Assembly: GCA_019217005.1 (NCBI GenBank)
Contig: JAHBNG010000157.1
Location: 1 to 29,517, forward strand
Direction: 5' to 3'
Source of the DNA: Chloroflexi bacterium TSY
GTDB taxonomy: Bacteria > Chloroflexota > Anaerolineae > Caldilineales > Caldilineaceae
Length of the DNA: 29,517 nt
Made by a program: the position numbers and the translations under genes. Shown here piece after piece: positions 7,635-16,076 of the stretch; position 1 is the stretch's first letter, and every line of letters begins with the position of its first letter. A model generated the notes under the pieces. It was not told the DNA's origin. It made no database searches and was given only the letters and a program-made list of their open reading frames with translations.

Positions 7635-7732
7635 CCACAACGCCCACCATAAGCCCGACGCACATCAGAAATTTTTGTTCTAGACTATTTGTATCAAACC
7701 CTGAATGGTTCTGCTGCTAGACTGAGCAAGGC

Positions 7733-7786
7733 CATAGATGAGAAAAATTAGCCCAGTTTTACCCGAGTAGATCATTCTCATCTATG
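7733..7786. repeat. 12-bp inverted repeat upstream of the cytochrome gene
   Basis: CATAGATGAGAA (7733-7744) and its exact reverse complement (7775-7786) are 30 bp apart. The right arm overlaps the first possible ATG of the cytochrome frame. It may mark a small element end or the junction at which the 5' part of the cytochrome gene was lost. Confidence 0.4.
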
Positions 7787-8834
7787 AGCGCTTGCGGTAT
7801 ATTCGGGGGCCGTTGCTCTTGGAGGCAACGAAAGGCACATCGAACAATGAACCGACAAAACAATTTGCTCAGTGGATTCCGTAACGAAGTGGCCCAATTT
7901 AATCAGAGCTGTCATGCCTTGCCTGCCTATGTCGCATACAATGGCACCGAGGGTCTTTCACCCGAACATCTGGCGATGTACGAAGGGATTCCTGAAGGTG
8001 GTTTTGCACCGGACAAAATGCGCAATGCCCTCTTTGAACTAGAAGGACCAGAGATTACAGAGTTTGCGTGCAAGGGCTGCCATGACATCGGCAAGCCGGC
8101 GGCAGATGGCTCAGTTGGTGAGTGTAAGAGTTGTCATCTGCGCCATGCGTTCAGCTTGGAACAGGTGCGCAAACCAGAAACCTGCAATGCTTGCCACATC
8201 GGCCCCGATCATCCCCAATGGGAAATCTACCAAGAATCGCCCCACGGCATCGCCTATGCAACGGGTGGTGACAATTGGCATTGGGAGGCCAAACCAGGAA
8301 CCCTCACCACTGCTGATTTCCCTGCACCGACTTGCGCGACTTGCCACATTAGCGGCTTTGGCACCAGTGCCACAACCCACGACGTGGGTGACCGACTTAC
8401 CTGGTATCTCTTTGCCCCCATCAGTGAGCGTCGACCGGCTTGGCAAGACAATATGACCCGTATGCAGGGTGTCTGCCGTGATTGTCACAACCAGGAATTT
8501 GTGGAAGAATTTTACGTCAAAGCTGATGCGGCAACGGAACGGGTCAATGAATGGGTGGTGGAGAGCAACGAGGTCATAGCGCCGCTCAAAGAGGCTGGGC
8601 TTTTGACGAGTGAGCCCTTTGATCAACCCATCGATTTCACCCATTTCAACCTCTGGCACCATTGGGGACGCACAGCCAAGTTTGGCGTCTGGATGCAGGG
8701 GGCCGATTATGTGCAGTGGCATGGGGCCTATGAAATCCTCCATGATATGGCTGAACTGCGTGAGATGGTTGGAGGAGATTCAGGCACGTGCAAATGGTGG
8801 GTCAAGCGAGACTGAAACCACCTCTTCGGAGTAG
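7784..8834 (+). pseudogene. HAO-like multihaem cytochrome c, N-terminus missing and C-terminus frameshifted
   Basis: Five CXXCH haem sites are visible in order: CKGCH, CKSCH, CNACH, CATCH and CRDCH. Further single CH and H residues and a C-terminal block GVWMQGADYVQWHGAYEIL resemble the hydroxylamine-oxidoreductase family, which normally carries eight haems and is exported. No signal peptide is present and the first haems are missing; the open frame simply begins in unrelated-looking sequence near 7784-7850 without a good ribosome-binding site. The frame ends early at 8815 (GGDSGTCKWWVKRD). With one G removed around 8770 the frame would read EEIQARANGGSSETETTSSE and stop at 8832-8834, just 3 bp before MITE copy 2. 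I therefore treat it as a degraded gene; the C-terminal shift alone could be technical. Confidence 0.75.
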
Positions 8835-8837
8835 TCT

Positions 8838-9052
8838 CAGTAGATCCAAATTTGGCGTTTTTGGCGATTTTCAGTCGAGATTGCAGGGATTTTGGAGTCA
8901 TTTATTCAGATTTCGGTTACAGAAAACAACCTATTTCATATCTGAAAATCGCCCAAATCTAACGCAAAAACTAGATATCGACCGGCAAATTTGTATTTAT
9001 GTCAACTGTTTCGCCAGAATTCTCTCTCAAAACCTGAAATTTGGATCTACTG
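8838..9052 (-). mobile_element. 215-bp MITE, copy 2 (inverted)
   Basis: This is the reverse-complement orientation of copies 1 and 3, with the same 16-bp terminal repeats and about two substitutions. AGTCT directly precedes and follows the element, which would be a 5-bp target duplication, although copy 3 has the same pentamer so it may partly belong to the element or to its target preference. It separates the cytochrome remnant from the truncated phosphotransferase gene. Confidence 0.85.
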
Positions 9053-9084
9053 AGTCTATTTTAACTCCCTTTCCTGTCTCACTT

Positions 9085-9693
9085 TTATTGACATTTACCG
9101 GTATCCCGAATCCTTCGTACATAGAGTGGTGGATCGTTGCGCTTCAGGGAATGAATTTCCGCCAAATAGATGGCTAGTTGATAGGCACGCCGCAGATCCA
9201 AACCAGTAATTTCGCCCGTGTTGCGCAATCGCTCTAAATCATGCGCATAGGGTTTGCCCCTCACATGTTCGGTCAGGAGAAAGAATTCCCCGCCTCCAGC
9301 TAGAGATTGGAGATTGTTGCCCCTAGCAAGAATGCCGATATCCAGCGCGCGAACATGTTGTGGCAATGTATTGTAGATTTCGTAGCTGCGTATGATCTCG
9401 GCAACTCGGTCCGCCCGATCTTCATGACCAAAATGGTTGGCTGCCACCGTACTAAAGACTGCTCGATTCAATGTATCTTGGCGTTTATAGGTCACCAGAA
9501 TTGGCTCTCCATATCCAAACGTTTTGAGCGAGCCATTGCTACGTTTATCTGTTTTACCTACGCCGTCATCGTTGCTTGCATTGGGAACCGTTGAGATCTC
9601 ATCGTCGTCCAATGCCGTCAGCGTCAACACATGAACCGCCTCACCGAAGTGGCGAGACAGATATTCTTCTACTTGGGCCATACTCAATTTCAT
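9085..9693 (-). pseudogene. Phosphotransferase (aminoglycoside-phosphotransferase-like kinase fold), C-terminus missing
   Basis: The 202-codon frame starts at ATG 9693 behind a GGAGA ribosome-binding site. It contains EPILVTYKRQDTLNRAVFST, then FGHEDRADRVAEIIRSYEIY, FFLLTEHVRGKPYAHDLERL and LAIYLAEIHSLKRNDPPLYV. The pattern is the N-lobe, hinge and first C-lobe helices of the APH/choline-kinase-like phosphotransferase fold. Homologues continue into a catalytic loop (HxDxxxxN) and metal-binding Asp, which are absent here: the frame stops at 9085, about 30 bp from MITE copy 2. I infer that the 3' half was lost in an event at or near the MITE. Substrate unknown. Confidence 0.75.
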
Positions 9694-9901
9694 TGTTTTG
9701 TCTCCAAATCACTTGATTGACGCTGGAAATGATTCATTTCGACAACTAGCTACAATCTCTACTGTAAGCCATTGTGACAATGAAAGCGCCATGCAGACGG
9801 AGAGGTAGATAACTGCTCCAGTGGATGGTCAACAAACTAGCCATGTAGCTATGGATAAAATCCACACAACTTCGTTGCTTTCACAATACGTCCAATGGCT
9901 G

Positions 9902-10048
9902 TCAATTGAAGATACCACCTTCAACATCACTATAAGTATCCATAATCCAGGCCATAACTTGTGCATTTGTTCTCACGTCAGGAGCAGGGATATCTCGTTC
10001 AGGACCGATGAAGGAGCTAATCTCAGTTGTATAGCAATGAGCCAATAA
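9902..10048 (-). pseudogene. Glutamate dehydrogenase remnant
   Basis: On the minus strand a 49-codon segment reads [19 protein letters not shown] followed by [20 protein letters not shown]. This matches the highly conserved middle of Glu/Leu/Phe/Val dehydrogenases (E-[IL][24 protein letters not shown]). The segment then hits a stop and neither the catalytic lysine region upstream nor the Rossmann domain downstream could be found. It is a short gene scrap, not a functional enzyme. The surrounding ~800 bp (9694-10570) otherwise holds no recognisable gene apart from the small ORF and promoter listed separately. Confidence 0.8.
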
Positions 10049-10240
10049 GTTAGGTTGACAAATTGCAGCGGTCAGAAAACGACAACCAATGCCGACTGGA
10101 ACGAATTCTTACGGGCTCAACCATTCTTCTCTCTAATCAAACGACTATTTCGTTGACGAGGCTTCTCATTCGCTGTTCTCTGAATTCGTTGTCGTCTGTA
10201 CCGATTTGTATACTCAATTTTGAACATCCCAAATTTTGGG

Positions 10241-10396
10241 TCAATTTAGGTAGACCGGTGTATCGTACCCCCAAACGACGGAGCGGTCACCCTCTGCGTC
10301 GACTCTCGGACGAAGGTCTCTGATCTTGAAGGGTTTTCGCCTGTTTTTGGCAAATGATAGAAGGTACCAGTTGTAAGCCAGATGCTTGAAACACAT
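10241..10396 (-). CDS. Possible small protein, 51 residues
   Basis: A minus-strand ATG at 10396 has an AGAAGGGG ribosome-binding-like sequence 6 nt upstream and opens a 51-codon frame rich in aromatic and basic residues (MCFKHLAYNWYLLSFAKNRR at the start, VVWGYDTPVYLN at the end). The composition is protein-like, unlike overlapping frames. I do not recognise it; it might be a gene remnant or a tail of a lost mobile element. Low confidence. Confidence 0.3.
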   Translation of the reverse strand: MCFKHLAYNWYLLSFAKNRRKPFKIRDLRPRVDAEGDRSVVWGYDTPVYLN

Positions 10397-10454
10397 GAAG
10401 AGCCCCTTCTATTCTCACCCCCAAACCCATCGGCGTCCCCTCGCTGCAGGCTGC

Positions 10455-10482
10455 TGTCATTTACGCGCGTATGCGGTATAAT
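10455..10482 (+). promoter_or_regulatory. Putative sigma-70-type promoter of the cca-like gene
   Basis: A perfect TATAAT lies at 10477-10482, with TGTCAT at 10455-10460 as a weak -35 box and a 16-bp spacer. It is 88 bp upstream of the cca-like start codon, on the same strand. Confidence 0.45.
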
Positions 10483-10569
10483 TGTGAGTAAGTAGATGAG
10501 CAAAGTCGCACACAATCATTCGCTCAAAATCATCTTTTTCACGATAGGTGGTGTTTCGCCAAGAAGATT

Positions 10570-13284
10570 ATGTCAAAACAATCATTTGAAGTGATTCTTA
10601 CCCACGAGCATACCGACTTTGATGCATTAGCCTCGCTCTTCGGTGCATTTTTGCTCTTTCCGGATGCCTTGCCCGTTTTGCCCTACGCCATCAACCGCAA
10701 CGTCGCCAACTTTCTCGTTCTCTACAAGAATCATTTTCCATTTCTTCAACCAAGGGAATTGCCAAAAGGAATTGTTCGCCATGCTGTTTTAGTTGACACA
10801 GCTAAGGCAAACCACCCCAAGGGGATGCAGAAAGAGACAAAATTTACTGTCATCGATCACCATAGTTTTGAGCAGCCATTGCCAGAAAATTGGCAATTGT
10901 GGAGCGAGCCCGTGGGTGCAAATACAACGCTCATTGTTGAGAAGCTGATCGAGCAACATCAGCCTCTCTCCCCGGTACAGGCCACGCTGCTGGCATTGGG
11001 CATTCACGAAGACACAGGCAGTTTGACCTATGTTGGCACGACACATCGAGATGCGGCTTGTTTGGCTTGGCTGCTGCGCCCAGAACATGCTGTCAATTTA
11101 GAGGTGATCAAACAATTTCTAAACCATCCATTGAGTGAGGAGCAGCGCACCTTGCTCAATACATTAATTGCCCGAAGTGAATTTATTGAGGTTGTGGGCA
11201 ATACAGCTGTGATTGCACAGGCCGACGCGAAGGATTTTACGGGTGAACTGAGCACGCTGGCCCACCGTCTCGTCGCATTCCATGAGCAGGACGCCATATT
11301 TTTAGTAATCGGTACGGGGGATGTAGTTCAGGTCGTAGCCCGCAGCTCCACAGATTCTATTGACGTCGGCGCGATTGCGCGTGCATTGGGTGGTGGTGGA
11401 CACGTCCGCGCTGCGGCCGCACCTGTTCATCAATTGGATAGCACAGACGTACGCAACCAGATCGTGACGCTGCTCCAGCAGCATAGCCGGGCTGCCATCA
11501 CTGTGCGCCACATCATGAGCGTTGGGACACCCAAGACCGTCTCTCCTGATATGACCGCTCAAGAGGCTGCGGAGTTGATGCGTCGTTATGGTCACGAGGG
11601 CTTTCCAGTTGTCAAGAAAAATGGCGGTGGCATTCAGGAATTGGTGGGTACCTTAACCCGCCGCGAGGTCGACCGCACGCTAAACCACAATATGGGGTCG
11701 TTGCCCGTATCGCGTATCATGCAGTCTGGACGCGTCTCTGTCCTGCCCAACGACTCGATTTCGACCCTGCGCAATCGAATGATCAACAGCAACTGGGGCC
11801 AGATCCCGGTCGTGGATGAGGCAGGCCAGATCATCGGCATTGTGACGCGCACCGATTTAATCAAACTCTGGGATGCGTCTGGATTTTCAACAGAACGCAA
11901 GGCTGAAGTGGACCAGAAGCTGCGTGGTGGGTTAACGCCAACCCAGTATGCACTGCTACGTGGGATCGGCAGAGAGGCCGACACGATGAACTATATGGCC
12001 TATATTGTGGGCGGATATGTACGTGACCTGCTGCTCGACGCTCTGCTGCCGAAGAGTCATGAACTTGAAGTGGATTCGCTGGATATCGACTGCGTTGTAG
12101 AGGGAGACGCCATCGCGTTCGCCCGGCGGTTGCAATCGATCTATGGTGGTCGGGTGATTCTGCACAAGCGTTTTGGGATGGCCAAGTGGTTGCTGACTGA
12201 TGAAAATTACCCTGTTCAACTGCAGACCCTACGTGAAAGAATTGGGGCAGAATGTGTAGCAGGGGAACTACCTGGTCATCTCGATTTTGTCTCCGCTCGT
12301 ACTGAATTTTACACGGCTCCTACCGTTCTCCCAACGGTGGAGCGCAGCAGTATCAAGTTGGATCTATTGCGGCGCGACTTCTCGATTAACACGCTGGCCA
12401 TTTGTTTATCTCAAAACCGTTGGGGCGATCTACTTGACCTGTTTGGCGGCGTCCATGATCTCAATCGGGGCATTATTCAAGTGTTGCACAGCCTAAGCTT
12501 TGTCGACGATCCAACCCGTATCTTACGTGCTGTGCGTTACGAGCAGCGCTTTGGTTTTCAGATTGATCCCCGCACGTTGGAACTGCTGCAAGATGCAATC
12601 GACCTGCTTGAACGGGTTTCTCCTACCAGGATCCGACATGAATTGGAGCGGATCTTCCAGGAGGAAAAACCCGAGAATATTCTACAGCGTCTTGATCATC
12701 TTGGCATCCTGAGTTCCATTCATCCTGCTCTCGAAGCAGATGGGATCTTAGAACAGCGTTTTGATCGGTTGCGTAGAGCACTGGCTGAAAACATAGATGA
12801 TAAGCTGGCCCAAGAACCGATTGACCTACTCTACTGGGGTGCTTGGGTACAGGATCTATCAGGAAATGTACACGCAGAATTGACGCAACGCTTGGCTCTC
12901 CAGTCCAAAACGGTTCAATTGGTGAAGGGCCTCAGCGAACTGAATCAACACCGAGCGCAACTAAGCGAAAAAAGCATTGCACCGAGCCATGCTGTAGCCA
13001 TTCTGGATAGGATCAATCCGCTGGCCCTTACGCTCTATACCACAGTAAACGAGCAGCTTGATGACGGGCCAAATGGCGCATTTCGCACAACTCTACAACA
13101 TTATTTCGATGAGTGGCAGTTCATTCGGCCATTGCTCAATGGAAATGACCTGAAACAAATGGGGATTCCACGTGGCCCGCTATATGCCAAAATCTTGACC
13201 AGATTACGAGCTGCCTGGCTTGATGGCGAGATTGACAACCGAGCAGCAGAAGAAGAACTTGCGTTGCAAATTGCGTCGGAGTAG
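10570..13284 (+). CDS. cca: DHH-DHHA1-CBS-CBS-tRNA nucleotidyltransferase (CCA- or A-adding enzyme)
   Basis: This intact 904-residue protein fuses two enzymes. Residues ~8-310 form a DHH/DHHA1 phosphoesterase (THEHTDFDALAS, VDTAK, DHH at 96-98, GIHEDTGSLTY, GGGGHVRAAAA). Residues ~315-435 are two CBS domains (HIMSVGTPKTV, IMQSGRVSVLP). From ~470 follows the class II nucleotidyltransferase head: YIVGGYVRDLLLD, catalytic D505 and D507 in SLDIDCVVEG, RRDFSINTLA, and the tRNA-binding helical region (FVDDPTRILRAVRYEQRFGF). Such fusions occur in several phyla including Chloroflexota, Aquificae and cyanobacteria, and add A or CCA to tRNA 3' ends; the DHH part may act on nucleotides or oligonucleotides. 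A weak AAGAAGA precedes the ATG. It is the clearest housekeeping gene in the window. Confidence 0.92.
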   Translation: MSKQSFEVILTHEHTDFDALASLFGAFLLFPDALPVLPYAINRNVANFLVLYKNHFPFLQPRELPKGIVRHAVLVDTAKANHPKGMQKETKFTVIDHHSFEQPLPENWQLWSEPVGANTTLIVEKLIEQHQPLSPVQATLLALGIHEDTGSLTYVGTTHRDAACLAWLLRPEHAVNLEVIKQFLNHPLSEEQRTLLNTLIARSEFIEVVGNTAVIAQADAKDFTGELSTLAHRLVAFHEQDAIFLVIGTGDVVQVVARSSTDSIDVGAIARALGGGGHVRAAAAPVHQLDSTDVRNQIVTLLQQHSRAAITVRHIMSVGTPKTVSPDMTAQEAAELMRRYGHEGFPVVKKNGGGIQELVGTLTRREVDRTLNHNMGSLPVSRIMQSGRVSVLPNDSISTLRNRMINSNWGQIPVVDEAGQIIGIVTRTDLIKLWDASGFSTERKAEVDQKLRGGLTPTQYALLRGIGREADTMNYMAYIVGGYVRDLLLDALLPKSHELEVDSLDIDCVVEGDAIAFARRLQSIYGGRVILHKRFGMAKWLLTDENYPVQLQTLRERIGAECVAGELPGHLDFVSARTEFYTAPTVLPTVERSSIKLDLLRRDFSINTLAICLSQNRWGDLLDLFGGVHDLNRGIIQVLHSLSFVDDPTRILRAVRYEQRFGFQIDPRTLELLQDAIDLLERVSPTRIRHELERIFQEEKPENILQRLDHLGILSSIHPALEADGILEQRFDRLRRALAENIDDKLAQEPIDLLYWGAWVQDLSGNVHAELTQRLALQSKTVQLVKGLSELNQHRAQLSEKSIAPSHAVAILDRINPLALTLYTTVNEQLDDGPNGAFRTTLQHYFDEWQFIRPLLNGNDLKQMGIPRGPLYAKILTRLRAAWLDGEIDNRAAEEELALQIASE

Positions 13285-13421
13285 GGATTCGCTATTTTCG
13301 ATCCCAGATCGATTCGCCTTTGCCATCTTCTTGCTATATACCCTCAATCTGCCTATGCCTAGCGCAAATGGCAAGTTGGGTAGGACACCGACCTACTGAA
13401 TACTGACAGGCAGAACACTCC

Positions 13422-13885
13422 TCAATCGTTGGCAGAAAGCTTTGGATGCGCTTGAATGAACCGCATCATCGTGAACAATCCCACAAATGTTACGCCGATA
13501 CCACTGGCAATTGAATAGATCGGAAACGGTAAGGCGAACCAGAAGCTGGCAACATAAGCAGGCAGCATAGAGATAGAGGCGCTGTATATCCGTGTAATAG
13601 GCCCACAAGACCAATAGCAATCACCAATACCGCGGTAGGCAGCAGATACTGATCAAGCCAAGGACGTGCCCACCCAACGTCGGCCGCGATCAATAAAAAG
13701 GTCAAGAGGCCTGCAAACAAGGCAATCCCCAATACAACAAACATCGACAACTGACGTCGTTTGGCCCTTTCTGGTGGCAGCTCGGTCGGGTCAAAGCGGG
13801 GCTTGGTGATGAAAGTTTTGGCAGCCAGCAAGAAGGGATAGTCGTCACTTGTGGCCACGCCCCCGATGATTTTCAGGCCCAAACG
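13422..13885 (-). pseudogene. Membrane protein fragment, frameshifted
   Basis: A minus-strand segment reads DDYPFLLAAKTFITKPRFDP, then the hydrophobic stretch MFVVLGIALFAGLLTFLLIA and the helix LLPTAVLVIAIGLVGLLHGY. The frame is lost near 13575. One frame over it continues with ASISMLPAYVASFWFALPF, a further helix SIASGIGVTFVGLFTMMRF and a tail ending KLSAND at the stop 13422-13424. So there are about four membrane segments with one single-base indel. The upstream side runs into antisense of a helicase scrap near 13885, so the N-terminus is missing. I do not recognise the family. Confidence 0.6.
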
Positions 13886-14136
13886 CCTGAAAGTCTGCTC
13901 GTCGTTACCTTTACGGACAAAGCTGCACAAGAGCTGACCACTCGCATCTCCAACCGGCTTCACGACTTGGGCGTGGGCTTCAATCTAAACGAGATGTATC
14001 TGGGCACCTTCCACTCCATCTGCGCTGGCTGGAAGAGTACCGAGAATACACCCGTCTCAAACGTAGCTTCATCCTCATGGCCCCGTTCGACCAGCAGTTC
14101 TTTCTCTACCGTCCCGCATCGACTGACCCAACCCGG
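13878..14136 (+). pseudogene. UvrD/PcrA-type helicase fragment
   Basis: The frame ESLLVVTFTDKAAQELTTRI followed by YLGTFHSIC is the classical motif Ia/Ib region of superfamily 1A helicases (LxVTFTNKAAxEL ... GTFHS). Just after TFHSIC the reading frame slips, and LRWLEEYREYTRLKRSFILM with APFDQQFFLY continues in another frame. The Walker A part before and everything after are absent. It is a scrap of about 85 codons with breakpoints at both ends. Confidence 0.8.
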
Positions 14137-14154
14137 ATATCACTCTTGCAGAGT

Positions 14155-14373
14155 GACATGCTCCCACCAACCCAACCATATCTCGTTGACCAACCAAGTC
14201 ACACAAGATGTGGTGACCGCGTCCGCTACACCATTAGCCCGTCCGCGCGACGAGAGGTCCTACGTCGGTTGCTGGTGTTGAATCATAAACGGGCGGCGGA
14301 GGGAGTGGTTGCTGCTGCGTCAGAAGCCAAGAATGGTAAGTCGAAGGAAGACAGCAAGATTAACAGACCATGA
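14155..14373 (+). pseudogene. Possible C-terminus of a restriction-modification methyltransferase
   Basis: The last ~70 codons of the open frame contain VRYTISPSARREVLRRLLVL followed by NHKRAAEGV, then a polar tail to the stop at 14371-14373. Eco57I-type and related large methyltransferase/restriction proteins often end with a similar (R)xEVLxRLLxLNHxRAxEE segment; this is recalled, not searched. It is fused in frame to the tail of the helicase scrap, so the chimera is not a real gene. Confidence 0.4.
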
Positions 14374-14640
14374 GAGGTTGTTGAAGTAAGAAACTTTGGA
14401 ATCATGTTATCCGTAATGATATGCAGCGGGACGGAGATAATCTTAAAGATTGCTTCGTTTCCCTTCGGGAAATCTCGAGCTGGTCATTGATTTTTTTTCT
14501 GTGTGCAACAGAGTACTTCCAGCTTGAGATGCCGCAGCATGGGTTTCTCCTTAAAGTGTGTGAATGATTGGGAAAGCTCTTGGTTCAATGGTGAGCCAGG
14601 AGCTTTTACGTTTGCCAGCGTTTCGGAAGTTCTCACTCAT

Positions 14641-14718
14641 CTAATATCTCACCACCCTCTCCAAATCCTTCTGACTCAGTGTCGTGTAGATACGCACCGT
14701 ATCGATACTCTCATGCAG
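14641..14718 (-). pseudogene. C-terminal remnant of a tyrosine recombinase/integrase
   Basis: The 25 codons before the stop read LHESIDTVRIYTTLSQKDLE and RVVRY. This matches the end of XerC/D-type tyrosine recombinases: G-H-x-S-I-x-T-T-x-x-Y with the nucleophilic tyrosine, followed by a short helix. Stops lie directly upstream in the same frame, so nothing else of the enzyme survives. Confidence 0.7.
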
Positions 14719-14798
14719 TCACCGTCACGAGACCGGACCGTTCATCCATTGTCTGTATCGGAATTACGTTGGACTGTTGGAAAGGTCAAACCTCGATC

Positions 14799-14842
14799 GA
14801 CGAGATACGCCCCTGGTCAGATAGCTAGGGGCGTATCTCGTC
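14799..14842. repeat. 16-bp perfect stem hairpin
   Basis: GACGAGATACGCCCCT and its exact reverse complement flank a 12-nt loop. It lies about 120 bp upstream of the single-domain usp gene. There is no T-run. A terminator, a small repeat element or a recombination-site relic next to the integrase scrap are all possible. Confidence 0.5.
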
Positions 14843-14960
14843 AAATGGTCAGTCCACAAACGCTCCAGTTCACTGGTATCTTTTCATAATAACAGAGATA
14901 GACTGAATGTGGGTGCAACAAATCATCCATCGACATTGAAATAGGAGAGCTGGAGGCACT

Positions 14961-15416
14961 ATGTATAAAAATATATTGGTCCCACTAGACGGTTCAAAAC
15001 GGGCTGAGGCCATTATGCCCCACGTTGAAGAGATGGCGCATCGATATGAGGCCAAGGTTATCCTGATGCAGGTGGTGGAACCGGTCTATGACTTTGCAGA
15101 TGCATATGGGGATATAAACACCTTCAAACGCATACAGGAGGAGACCCGTCAGCGTGCAGAAGATGCGAAAGTGTATTTGGCAGGATGGCGCGGAATCCTT
15201 GTGGAAAAAGGTATCTCGGCTAGCGTCTATACGACGTTTGGCCCGATTGTCTATGAAATTCTCAACATGGCTGATCGTGAAAAGGTTGATATGATCGCCA
15301 TGGCCAGTCATGGACGAACAGGTCTAGCTCGTGCATTTTATGGAAGCGTAGCCGCAGGGATCTTACACCGAACGGGTTTACCGCTTTTGATTGTCCGCGC
15401 CGAAAATGACCAGTAA
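14961..15416 (+). CDS. Universal stress protein (single UspA domain)
   Basis: The 151-residue protein begins [20 protein letters not shown] and contains the ATP-binding signature [14 protein letters not shown] at residues 116-129, the full G-2x-G-9x-G-S pattern. The middle helix ([17 protein letters not shown]) and final strand ([10 protein letters not shown]) are as expected for the family. GGAGG lies 6 nt before the ATG. The gene appears intact and is followed within 40 bp by a truncated deoC, so the two were probably co-transcribed. Its role is a cytoplasmic stress response, with the exact trigger unknown. Confidence 0.92.
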   Translation: MYKNILVPLDGSKRAEAIMPHVEEMAHRYEAKVILMQVVEPVYDFADAYGDINTFKRIQEETRQRAEDAKVYLAGWRGILVEKGISASVYTTFGPIVYEILNMADREKVDMIAMASHGRTGLARAFYGSVAAGILHRTGLPLLIVRAENDQ

Positions 15417-15451
15417 CGAGCAGCATAGTCTGCCTAGAGAGGATGAGGCAT

Positions 15452-15829
15452 ATGTTCAAGACAGAACCGAAAGAGGCAGAGAGAGCTGAGACAAAGCCTG
15501 TTCAAATTGCTCAACTCATCGATCACACCTTGTTGAAACCCGATGCAACTCCGCAGCAAATTCGCCCACTTTGTCGGGAGGCTCTTGACTACACCTTTGC
15601 ATCAGTCTGTGTCAATCCTGTCAACGTCTATCTGGCGGCCAGTCTGTTGAAGAATTCCAGTGTCAAGGTCTGTACTGTCATCGGTTTCCCCCTTGGGGCA
15701 ACCACCACAGACGTGAAGATATTTGAGACTGAACAGGCGATTGCAAAGGGTGCATCTGTCTGGCCCTTCCATCATGGCCATGTCCAGCCAGCTTTGGAGA
15801 TAGTTTTCTTGCAGCTTTGCCATGTCTAG
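15452..15829 (+). pseudogene. deoC: Deoxyribose-phosphate aldolase, 3'-truncated
   Basis: From ATG 15452 (GAGAGGAT about 8 nt upstream; ATG 15443 would also work) the protein shows the DeoC N-terminus: [38 protein letters not shown] and [19 protein letters not shown] followed by [12 protein letters not shown]. Homology ends abruptly near 15757, before the catalytic lysines of this TIM-barrel aldolase. The remaining codons to 15829 are antisense of a different fragment. The enzyme would cleave 2-deoxyribose-5-phosphate; this copy cannot. Confidence 0.85.
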
Positions 15830-15898
15830 GAAGCTGCTAACATCAACTACTTTTCCGGTGCGGACAAAGTTTGCCAACAAACCTGGTTGAAAAATCAT
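15757..15898 (-). pseudogene. Unidentified gene fragment joined tail-to-tail with deoC
   Basis: Minus-strand codons from ATG 15898 read MIFQPGLLANFVRTGKVVDV and [20 protein letters not shown] up to the junction with deoC near 15757. The composition is protein-like and helical, but I cannot assign a family. Past the junction the frame is merely antisense to deoC. Confidence 0.35.
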
Positions 15899-16076
15899 TC
15901 TGAGGAGGCTTTGCAACGAGGAATCCCGCGTTTCAAGTGGAAAAAGAAGATTCTTCGCTCCGTTTCTTCACTCAGAATGACGCGCTCGGAGCCTTTTCGG
16001 ACAGCTTCTAACGCTTTATGCCCAGGTTGTAAATGGATTGCGGTTACTCGCCATGCGGCCCCATTTAGGCCAGTCT

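Larger units (their letters stand above)
14374..14960. other. Gene-poor debris region
   Basis: About 590 bp without an intact gene. It contains the recombinase tail at 14641-14718 and the hairpin at 14799-14842. On the minus strand an AAGGAGAAACCC followed by ATG (ATG around 14538) opens only ~18 codons (MLRHLKLEVLCCTQKKNQ), which may be the start of a gene whose remainder was lost. The plus-strand open frame here has no protein-like composition. Confidence 0.5.

Noticed and set aside
10063..10323. 86-codon plus-strand frame before the cca-like gene
   Set aside because: No ribosome-binding site or recognisable motif; it overlaps the better-supported small minus-strand ORF.
14503..14889. 128-codon plus-strand open frame
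   Set aside because: It is antisense to the tyrosine-recombinase tail and spans the 16-bp-stem hairpin; composition is not protein-like.
15930..15990. tRNA-like or structured RNA in the stretch before MITE copy 3
   Set aside because: No cloverleaf could be drawn; the sequence only resembles dispersed intergenic repeats that I cannot verify here.
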